DNA of 5,027 bases. It comes from DATKCN01 sp035513175 (GTDB taxonomy: Bacteria > Chloroflexota > Chloroflexia > Thermomicrobiales > CFX8). Below the pieces are notes generated by a model. It was not told the origin of the DNA. It did not search any database and worked only from the letters and a program-made list of their open reading frames with translations. Below, piece after piece: positions 1 through 5,027 of this stretch. Where the stretch lies: assembly GCA_035513175.1 (NCBI GenBank), contig DATKCN010000039.1:1-5027 (forward strand), in the 5' to 3' direction. Position numbers and translations under genes: made by a program. Within the stretch, counting starts at the first letter, position 1; each line of letters starts with the position of its first letter.

Positions 1-1239
1 GTGCAACGCTTCCCAGTACGCCCGTGCCCAGGCGGTCATGCGCTCGTTGTCCGCGGGATCGGGACTCACGCCGACCATCACTTCTGCCCACTTGGCGTCC
101 CGGTAGTTCCACGCCGTCGCGTCCTTCGCGACCCGTCCGGCTGCGCCATCGATTGGGTAAAGGTGCATCGTGGACTTGACGGTCGGTAGCTGTGTGCCGA
201 ACTCGACGTGTCGCGCGATGGCCTCGTCCGTGAGCTCGTTGAAGAAGTCCGCCTTCCAGTACCACTGGTCGCCCGGCGGGTAGATCGGGTCGAACATGCC
301 CTGCAGCGCTGGGTGCGGCAGCGGACCGACCCAGTCGAGCGCGGGCGGTCCGAAGCGTGTGCGGATGAGGGCAAACGTCTCCTCCGCGCTTTCCAGTGGG
401 CCGGTGTACGTCCAGACGATGCCGCACATGGTTCTACCCTGCAGGTCGTCGGGAAACGGCGGCGCGGGCGGCACGCCGAGAAACGCGAACCAGCCGTTCA
501 GGTCGTCGGGCGCGGCGGGCAGGAACTCACGATACCAGCGCAGCACCTCAGCGGCCTTGTCCATCTCCCAGAGCATCGGCCCGGCGTAGACCGTGTCGAT
601 TGGGTGGAGCCGGAAGAGGAAGGACGTGACCACCCCGAAGTTGCCCCCGCCGCCGCGCACCGCCCAGAAGAGGTCCGCATGCTGCTCGGCGTTGGCCGTC
701 ACGAAGCTGCCGTCCGCAAGCACCACGTCCACCTCGAGCAGGTTGTCGATAGATAGGCCGCACTTGCGGGTGAGGTGACCGATGCCGCCGCCCAGCGTGA
801 GACCGCCGACGCCGGTGCTGGCTATGATGCCGCTTGGAGTGGCCATGCCGAAGGCGTGGGTGGCGTTGTCGACATCCCCCCAGACGGCGCCTCCCTCGAC
901 CCGCGCGGTTCGCGCTGCCGGATCGACGCGAACTCCGTGCATTGGAGCAAGGTCGATCACCAGCCCGTTGTCACAGGTCCCGAGGCCGGGACCGTTGTGA
1001 CCGCCGCCACGAATCGCGACGAGTAGGTTCTGCTCGCGGGCGAAATTGACCGCCGCCATCACATCGCCGGCGTTCGCGCAACGGGCGATCAGGGCGGGCC
1101 TGCGATCGATCATGCCGTTGTAGACCTTGCGGGCCGCCTCGTACTCCGGATCGTTCGGCTGGATCAGAGTGCCGCGTATACCAGCCGCAAACTCCTGGAT
1201 CAACGTGTCATCGATCGTCGTGCGGGTTTGGATTGCCAT
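1..1239 (-). CDS. FAD-linked oxidoreductase (PCMH/BBE-type flavin oxidase), 3' end cut by window
   Basis: This is a probable soluble flavoprotein oxidase or dehydrogenase of the FAD_binding_4/BBE family, which includes 6-hydroxy-D-nicotine oxidase, glucooligosaccharide oxidase and berberine bridge enzyme. The visible 413 residues start MAIQTRTTID. The FAD-binding PCMH-type domain spans about residues 40-215. The motif AIRGGGHN places the FAD-linking histidine at His81. It is followed by the flavin-loop motif STGVGGLTLGGGIGHLTRK (141-159) and by DLFWAVRGGGGNFGVVT (189-205). At the position where bicovalent relatives have a second FAD-linking cysteine, this protein has Ile139 (PSGIIAS), so a single covalent bond is expected. 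Residues 216-400 form the substrate-binding half. The C-terminal BBE segment, about 50 residues going by usual family length, lies outside the window. No signal peptide or membrane segment is seen. The ATG at 1239 is preferred: it has a GGGGG ribosome site, and an in-frame TGA lies at 1294-1296. A GTG at 1288-1290 is the only alternative start. The substrate is unknown. Confidence 0.95.
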   Translation of the reverse strand, partial: MAIQTRTTIDDTLIQEFAAGIRGTLIQPNDPEYEAARKVYNGMIDRRPALIARCANAGDVMAAVNFAREQNLLVAIRGGGHNGPGLGTCDNGLVIDLAPMHGVRVDPAARTARVEGGAVWGDVDNATHAFGMATPSGIIASTGVGGLTLGGGIGHLTRKCGLSIDNLLEVDVVLADGSFVTANAEQHADLFWAVRGGGGNFGVVTSFLFRLHPIDTVYAGPMLWEMDKAAEVLRWYREFLPAAPDDLNGWFAFLGVPPAPPFPDDLQGRTMCGIVWTYTGPLESAEETFALIRTRFGPPALDWVGPLPHPALQGMFDPIYPPGDQWYWKADFFNELTDEAIARHVEFGTQLPTVKSTMHLYPIDGAAGRVAKDATAWNYRDAKWAEVMVGVSPDPADNERMTAWARAYWEALH

Positions 1240-1245
1240 GGAATA

Positions 1246-1251
1246 CCCCCT
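1246..1251 (-). promoter_or_regulatory. Ribosome binding site of the FAD oxidoreductase
   Basis: On the minus strand AGGGGG stands six bases (TATTCC) before the ATG at 1239. GGGGG can pair with the CCUCC of 16S rRNA through a G-U wobble. It supports this ATG over the GTG 17 codons upstream. Confidence 0.55.
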
Positions 1252-1440
1252 GCTGTTCGACGCCCGGATGGGCCGTTTCGTCCCCGGCACTACTCACAAC
1301 CGGTGTGCGATGCGCCAGCAACGCCAGTACAGCGATTCCTTCACGCCTCCTTCCCTGTCGCGCGACGCGCGTGGAGCACGCCCGCTCAATTGCTCTGATC
1401 GAGGTGACGGACAACGCATAGTGGCGGTGGCGTCACGGCT

Positions 1441-1457
1441 CGGAAGGTTCCCCTCCG
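1441..1457 (-). other. Small hairpin in the intergenic gap, possible attenuator or weak terminator
   Basis: On the minus strand CGGAGGG-GAA-CCTTCCG can fold into a seven-pair stem containing one G-U wobble, with a three-base loop. On the plus strand the same position is an A-C mismatch, so the fold favours a minus-strand transcript. No U-run follows, so it does not look like a standard Rho-independent terminator. It sits about 170 bases after the regulator stop and about 200 bases before the oxidoreductase start. It may be chance. Confidence 0.25.
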
Positions 1458-1627
1458 AATGGCCACCTCGGAAGCTTGATCGCCTCCTCTGCCAATCACT
1501 TCAGTATGTTGTCATTCTACGCGTCATCGTCGCGCTGGACATCGTGGCTGGCACGTAATCGTTTCGGCGGCTACGGCCATGGCAGTGGCGGGCAGCCTAC
1601 GTGGTGGCACGCAGCGGCGGTCGACTG

Positions 1628-4600
1628 TCAGACAAGATCGTGCTCGATGGCGAACCGGGTGGCGGCGGTCCGGGATGTATGGCCGAGCTTGTTGTAGATG
1701 GAGCGCATGTGCGTCTCGACCGTGCGAACCGCGACGAAGAGTTGCTCGGCGATCTCAGCGTTCGTCGCTCCCGCCGCGACGAGGCGCAGGACCTCGACCT
1801 CGCGGTTGCTCAACCCGGCAGGATAGACCGGATGGTTGGGCGTGGGAGTTTCGGCGAGCTTCTTGGAGATGGCGTCGCCGCGTTCAAGCGCGGGCGTCGC
1901 GCCGAGCACGCGGCAAATGGAGCGCGCCTCATTCACCGCGTCGCTGGCGTGATCCGCCTCGCCTCGCGCGGCGTGCAGCTCCGCGAGCGCCAGCAGAGTC
2001 AGGGCACGCTCGAACGGAGCGGCGCACGCGTCGGCGAGTGCAAGCGCTTCACTCAGATGCCGCTCGGCTTCCTCGTAGGCGCTGCTGTCCGTGTGCAGTT
2101 CTCCGAGCAGGCGATGAGCGGCGAGCAGGACGAGCGGCTGGCGCGGATCGCTGGCGGCGGCGAGCGCCTGCTCGGCCTCCTTCCGAGCGTGACCGGCGTC
2201 TCCGGCCGCCCGGTGATACGCGGCCCATCCAAGATGGCCTTCCGCCCGCCCAACGACGGATTCTCCCCAGGCGACCCAGCGGTCGTGCTCCTCCAGCCAG
2301 GCCCGCGCGACCGGCAGATCGCCGGCGTCAAGCGCGAGCGCCGCCGCCAGCTCCTGGAAGAGCAACGCATCGGCGTAGCGCCTCGAGCCTGGCATGGAAT
2401 CTGGACCCTCGGGAAGCATTTCGCGCACCAACTCCCACGCCAGCTCCGTGTCTCCCCGATGACGGGACAGCCAGCCAAGCACGCCTTTGGCTACAGTGAC
2501 GTACGTCCAGCGCGCCGTGCTGCTTGCGTGCAGCGCACGCGTCATCTCGTGCGCCTCGTTCCATTTCCCTTCGATCAGCAGCAGCGGAGCGTGCATGAGA
2601 AGTGGCGCAAACTCGTCAAGCGCCCCGGCCACTGGACGCCATAGATCACCCGCCTCGTCCGCGATATGCCGGCGGCCCGCCTGGTCGTCTGGTTGATACC
2701 GCAGCATGCAGACCAGCTCCTGTGAGGCGGTCATGCTGGCGATGTAGTTGTCCCCAGCAGCCAGGAAACCCACGCGGCTGTCCTCGAACGCTTGCCGGGC
2801 GTCGTCCGGTCGCCCGAGCGCGGCATTGATGAAGCCAAGGCCGTAGGTAGCTTGCGCGCGATCGATGTCGGTTGGCGGAAGAACGTGCTCTTCACCCGAT
2901 CTCGGCGCCAATATGCGCTCCGTCGCCGAACGCGCTTCGGCGAAATGTCCCGTAATGGCGAGCCAGAGTGCCAGCCTGCCATACTGATCGACAGTTGCGG
3001 CGCCCGGGATGTCGTGTCCATCGAGCCGCTGTCGTTCGCTCTCTGACAGGGCATCGAGCATCGCCCCGCCTGACCTGAAGTCATGAATCCCCCGCGTGAC
3101 ATCGCCGATGATGCAGCCAAGACTACCGCTCTCCAACATCACACGGACCGCGAGCACGCGGTCGTCCACGGAGCGAGCGATCCAGCGAGCCGCTTCGAGA
3201 TGGGCGACGGCACGCTCTGGATACGCGTACGCGCACGCCTTGGCGACGCGGAACAACAGCCACCCACGCTCGTTCTCCTCGATCCCGCGCTCTTCGAGGA
3301 AGGTTGCCGCCCGTTGGAAGCGATCCGCCGCCGATAGCCACGCGAATGCCCCCTGCGCGCGCTCGCCCGCCTGCATCAGCCACTCCACGGCGCGCTCGTC
3401 TCCATCCTGGAGAAAGTGGAACGCGACATCGTCCGGATCGGGATTCGCGCCTGCTGCCAACGCCTCCGCGACGCTGCGGTGGATCCGCCGTCGCCTGACG
3501 CCCGGGATGCCCTCGTAGAGCGCTTCGCGGATCAGCGCGTGGGCAAAGCGCACTGCGGCGCCGCCCGGTGTTTCGACCAGCAGGCGTGTCGCGAGACCCT
3601 GCTCAACGACCCCCAGCAGCGCGTCCTCGCTCACCTCGCCGACCGCGGCCCAGACGGCGAGCGGAGCCTCGTGGCCAATCACCGCCGCCACGCCCAGCAG
3701 CCGCTGGCTCTCCGCATCCAATCGCGACACACGTCCGTCGATGACCTGGCGCAACAAAGCGGGAACGGCGGTCGTCATCAGATCTCCGAGGCGCCACTGC
3801 TCCCCATCGCGTTGAAGCGTCTCTGCCTCTTCCAGCGACCGCAGCAGCTCACCCAGGAAGAGCGGGTTCCCTTCGGCGCGGGATTGCAGGTAGGCGACGA
3901 GGCGCTCTGCGTCGTCGTCCGCCAACGTGTACTGCGCGCTCAGCAGCGCGCGCACGGCGTCGTCCGGCAGGCGATGGAGGTCGACACGCTCGACCGCGCC
4001 GCCACGAGCCAGCGACGGAAGCGCCTGATAGAGCGCATTCTGCGGGCCGATCTCGTCCGAACGATAGGTGGCGAGAATAAGCAGCCGATTGCCCGGAAGC
4101 GTTGGCAGGAGGAAGCGGGCGAGGTCGAGGCTGGCTGGATCTGCCCAATGGAGATCATCCAGCAGCAGCACGACCGGGTGGCGTGCTGCCAGCTCGACAA
4201 GGAAGTCCTGCACCTGCACGAACAGCGCCATCTGGCTCGTCACGGCTCCCACCGTGCCGCGTTCGGCGAATGCGGGCGGGAGACTGGGAAGCCGCGGTGT
4301 TGATGGATACCTGGCGCAGAGGTCGATCCATGGGCCATAGGGAGGCGTCTCAGCCAGATCGAAGCAGCGCCCAGTCAACATCAGCGCTCCCTGCTGCTCT
4401 GCCTCGCGGCACAGCGCGTCCGCGAGCGCGGTCTTCCCGATGCCCGCTTCCCCGCCGATGAGCGCCAGGCTGCCGTGTCCCCGTTGTGTCGCGCCAAGCA
4501 GCTCGCGCATGTGCGCGAGCTCCCGGTCTCGTCCGGCGAGCGTAATCTCGGCGCGTTGCTCGGCTCGCGGGTTAATTCCAACCGGTTCCAGCGCGGCCAG

Positions 4601-4987
4601 CACGTCCGGCAGCCACCGCGACGCGGGCAGGTCGAACGCCTCGATCCACTGCGCGGCGGTAAGCCAGTACTTGACCTCTCCCGGAATCGTGACCTGCTCC
4701 AGCAGGATCGGGACGTACGGGCGCTCGTGCTCCCATGCCAGCACGAGCTCCTGCCTGACGTTGCGTGAGGCGAGCGAGCGCTCGGTGCACATCAGCGCCA
4801 GCGCGGCGCAGCGCTCGATCGCGTCGTTGATCTCAGCCGCGTAGCTTTCGCCGCCGCCGATGCCCTCGCGGTCGATCCAAACCGGGACGCCCGCCTGCTC
4901 GAGGGCCGCCACCACGGGCAGTACTCGCTCGCGGTCCGCGCTCGCGTACGAGACGAAGATGTATGGCGCGCTCTGTTCGGTTGCCAT
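1628..4987 (-). CDS. TIR - STAND ATPase - TPR-like - LuxR helix-turn-helix regulator
   Basis: This is a large cytoplasmic signal-responsive ATPase of the LAL/MalT-like STAND class with a TIR domain fused at its N-terminus; 1,119 residues from the ATG. The TIR domain covers residues about 7-134: FVSYASADRE, then VWIDREGIGGGESY, then SRNVRQELVLAWEH. Glu80 stands where NAD-cleaving TIRs have their catalytic glutamate. The NTPase covers about 148-390, opening at LAGRDREL, with Walker A GGEAGIGKT (178-186), Walker B LLLDDLHWAD (274-283), ATYRSDE (306-312) and the LAL signature GNPLFLGELLRSL (373-385). The winged-helix-like section (about 405-500) includes RFAHALIREALYEGI (480-494). Residues about 530-1030 are helical repeats, with recognisable TPR-like units near 708-743, 914-945, 952-987 and 993-1028. 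The C-terminal GerE HTH is at 1059-1113 (LSNREVEVLRLVAAG to KLGHTSRTA). By family knowledge, ligand sensing by the repeats and ATP binding would drive oligomerisation and transcription activation. The ligand and targets are unknown. A GTG lies directly before the ATG as an alternative start. Confidence 0.96.
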   Translation of the reverse strand: MATEQSAPYIFVSYASADRERVLPVVAALEQAGVPVWIDREGIGGGESYAAEINDAIERCAALALMCTERSLASRNVRQELVLAWEHERPYVPILLEQVTIPGEVKYWLTAAQWIEAFDLPASRWLPDVLAALEPVGINPRAEQRAEITLAGRDRELAHMRELLGATQRGHGSLALIGGEAGIGKTALADALCREAEQQGALMLTGRCFDLAETPPYGPWIDLCARYPSTPRLPSLPPAFAERGTVGAVTSQMALFVQVQDFLVELAARHPVVLLLDDLHWADPASLDLARFLLPTLPGNRLLILATYRSDEIGPQNALYQALPSLARGGAVERVDLHRLPDDAVRALLSAQYTLADDDAERLVAYLQSRAEGNPLFLGELLRSLEEAETLQRDGEQWRLGDLMTTAVPALLRQVIDGRVSRLDAESQRLLGVAAVIGHEAPLAVWAAVGEVSEDALLGVVEQGLATRLLVETPGGAAVRFAHALIREALYEGIPGVRRRRIHRSVAEALAAGANPDPDDVAFHFLQDGDERAVEWLMQAGERAQGAFAWLSAADRFQRAATFLEERGIEENERGWLLFRVAKACAYAYPERAVAHLEAARWIARSVDDRVLAVRVMLESGSLGCIIGDVTRGIHDFRSGGAMLDALSESERQRLDGHDIPGAATVDQYGRLALWLAITGHFAEARSATERILAPRSGEEHVLPPTDIDRAQATYGLGFINAALGRPDDARQAFEDSRVGFLAAGDNYIASMTASQELVCMLRYQPDDQAGRRHIADEAGDLWRPVAGALDEFAPLLMHAPLLLIEGKWNEAHEMTRALHASSTARWTYVTVAKGVLGWLSRHRGDTELAWELVREMLPEGPDSMPGSRRYADALLFQELAAALALDAGDLPVARAWLEEHDRWVAWGESVVGRAEGHLGWAAYHRAAGDAGHARKEAEQALAAASDPRQPLVLLAAHRLLGELHTDSSAYEEAERHLSEALALADACAAPFERALTLLALAELHAARGEADHASDAVNEARSICRVLGATPALERGDAISKKLAETPTPNHPVYPAGLSNREVEVLRLVAAGATNAEIAEQLFVAVRTVETHMRSIYNKLGHTSRTAATRFAIEHDLV
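1649..1813 (-). other. LuxR/GerE-type helix-turn-helix (residues 1059-1113)
   Basis: The segment matches the GerE consensus closely: LSNREVEVLRL, GATNAEIAEQLF, then RTVETHMRSIYNKLG and SRTAATRFA. The second and recognition helices are around EIAEQLF and RTVETHMRSIYNKL. The domain ends six residues before the stop, the usual place in LAL regulators. It implies sequence-specific DNA binding, normally as a dimer or oligomer. Confidence 0.95.
3818..4546 (-). other. STAND/AAA_16-type NTPase domain (residues about 148-390)
   Basis: Walker A GGEAGIGKT is encoded at 4430-4456, with the P-loop lysine at residue 185. Walker B with two aspartates precedes the HWAD motif that is typical of LAL-type regulators. 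GNPLFLGELL closes the domain. All the main nucleotide-binding residues look intact, so this should be an active switch ATPase rather than a degenerate one. Confidence 0.92.
4586..4969 (-). other. TIR domain (residues about 7-134 of the regulator)
   Basis: The first beta strand and box 1 read IFVSYASADRE. The BB-loop region reads WIDREGIGGGESYAAEI, and SLASRNVRQELVLAW carries the conserved glutamate (codon 4748-4750). It is followed by a strand YVPILLE. The usual aromatic residue in the S-x-W motif before the glutamate is Asn here. TIR domains either self-associate as scaffolds or hydrolyse/cyclise NAD+; the retained glutamate makes enzymatic activity possible but does not prove it. Confidence 0.88.
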
Positions 4988-5027
4988 CACCGGCCCCCGC
5001 TGGGTGCTCTGCCGCTTCGCGATGCCG
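4987..5027 (-). other. Possible 3' end of an upstream gene, overlapping the regulator ATG (TGATG)
   Basis: In one minus-strand frame the 12 whole codons to the window edge are open (reading ASRSGRAPSGGR) and end in TGA at 4987-4989. That TGA shares its A with the ATG of the regulator. TGATG overlaps are typical of translationally coupled genes in operons. The visible stretch is too short to judge coding character, and open frames are common in this G+C-rich DNA. Alternatively this is simply the 5' leader of the regulator. Confidence 0.2.
4994..4998 (-). promoter_or_regulatory. Ribosome binding site of the TIR regulator
   Basis: GGGGG on the minus strand stands six bases (CCGGTG) before the ATG at 4987. 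This is the same motif and spacing as before the oxidoreductase ATG. With the adjacent GTG as start the spacing would be only three bases, so the ATG is the better choice. Confidence 0.5.

Larger units (their letters stand above)
1240..1627. other. Intergenic gap between the two minus-strand genes; no convincing gene
   Basis: About 390 bases separate the stop of the TIR regulator gene from the start of the oxidoreductase gene. Short open frames exist on both strands, but none has a plausible ribosome site together with protein-like composition. The stretch around 1490-1520 is visibly richer in A+T than the flanking genes, as expected for a control region. It holds a hairpin at 1441-1457 and three purine-rich GGAGG-type patches on the minus strand (1483-1489, 1448-1456, 1346-1354). 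I see no tRNA, no long repeat, no transposon end, and no hairpin followed by a U-run. A promoter for the oxidoreductase, and any site bound by the upstream regulator, would most likely lie here, but none can be pinned down by eye. Confidence 0.6.

Noticed and set aside
208..756. Plus-strand open frame across the oxidoreductase gene
   Set aside because: The minus strand encodes an uninterrupted oxidoreductase with family motifs over the same bases. The plus-strand product has no recognisable features.
1292..1417. 41-codon minus-strand frame in the gap (ATG at 1417) as a leader peptide
   Set aside because: It has no ribosome site before the ATG, the product is Arg-rich and unlike any known leader, and it shows no regulatory codon run. 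The strong GGAAGGAGG inside it is too close to the following GTG to serve as its start.
1514..1542. Possible promoter for the oxidoreductase, with a -10-like TAGAAT on the minus strand at 1514-1519
   Set aside because: The hexamer 17 bases upstream (ATGTCC) matches the -35 consensus at only three of six positions, and the transcript leader would be over 250 bases. This is too weak to annotate.
1581..1625. Imperfect direct repeat (GCAGTGGCGGGC / GCAGCGGCGGTC) just after the regulator stop
   Set aside because: It is short, imperfect, G+C-rich and neither inverted nor tandemly repeated further. It is consistent with chance in this composition.
1601..2644. Long plus-strand open frame antisense to the regulator
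   Set aside because: It is rich in Arg and has no recognisable domain. It lies wholly opposite the strongly conserved HTH and TPR coding sequence, so it is a codon-bias shadow of the minus-strand gene.
3416..4303. 295-codon plus-strand open frame opposite the NTPase and repeat region
   Set aside because: It mirrors the minus-strand NTPase coding frame, has low-complexity Arg/Gln/His-rich composition, and shows no domain motif. The minus-strand frame carries Walker motifs.
1..5027. CRISPR array, insertion sequence, tRNA/rRNA or attachment site
   Set aside because: No regularly spaced repeats, transposase motifs, terminal inverted repeats, or tRNA-like cloverleaf were seen on either strand.

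Overview
The window is two co-oriented genes on the minus strand, separated by a gap of about 390 bases, from a G+C-rich bacterium. G/C-ending codons dominate, and stop codons are so rare that long open frames appear on every strand. The protein types (a large LuxR-type ATPase regulator with an N-terminal TIR domain, and a one-domain flavin oxidase) would suit Chloroflexota (Thermomicrobia/Sphaerobacter-like) or Actinomycetota. This assignment is an impression from protein style, not a demonstrated placement.

Reading in the direction of transcription (right to left): 4988-5027 is a short upstream stretch. Its last codons, in one frame, stay open and end in a TGA that overlaps the next ATG by one base, so an upstream co-transcribed gene is possible. 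From 4987 to 1628 lies one intact 1,119-codon gene. It encodes an N-terminal TIR domain, a STAND/AAA-type NTPase with clear Walker A and B motifs, a long helical/TPR-like sensor region, and a C-terminal GerE/LuxR helix-turn-helix. This is the notable object in the window: an NLR-like layout in which a TIR domain and a DNA-binding domain sit on opposite ends of the same switch ATPase. The TIR domain keeps a glutamate at the position of the catalytic residue of NAD-cleaving TIRs.

The gap 1240-1627 holds no convincing gene. It contains a small hairpin without a U-tract and several purine-rich GGAGG patches, but no strong promoter or terminator.

From 1239 to the left edge lies a 5'-complete, 3'-truncated gene for a PCMH/BBE-type FAD-linked oxidoreductase (413 codons visible). 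It has the FAD-attaching histidine but not the second, cysteine, attachment site. Its substrate cannot be read from the sequence.

The two genes could be functionally linked, with the regulator acting on the downstream oxidase, but apart from shared orientation and proximity nothing in the sequence proves this. Both ATG starts are preceded by the same GGGGG-N6-ATG arrangement, which supports the start choices.
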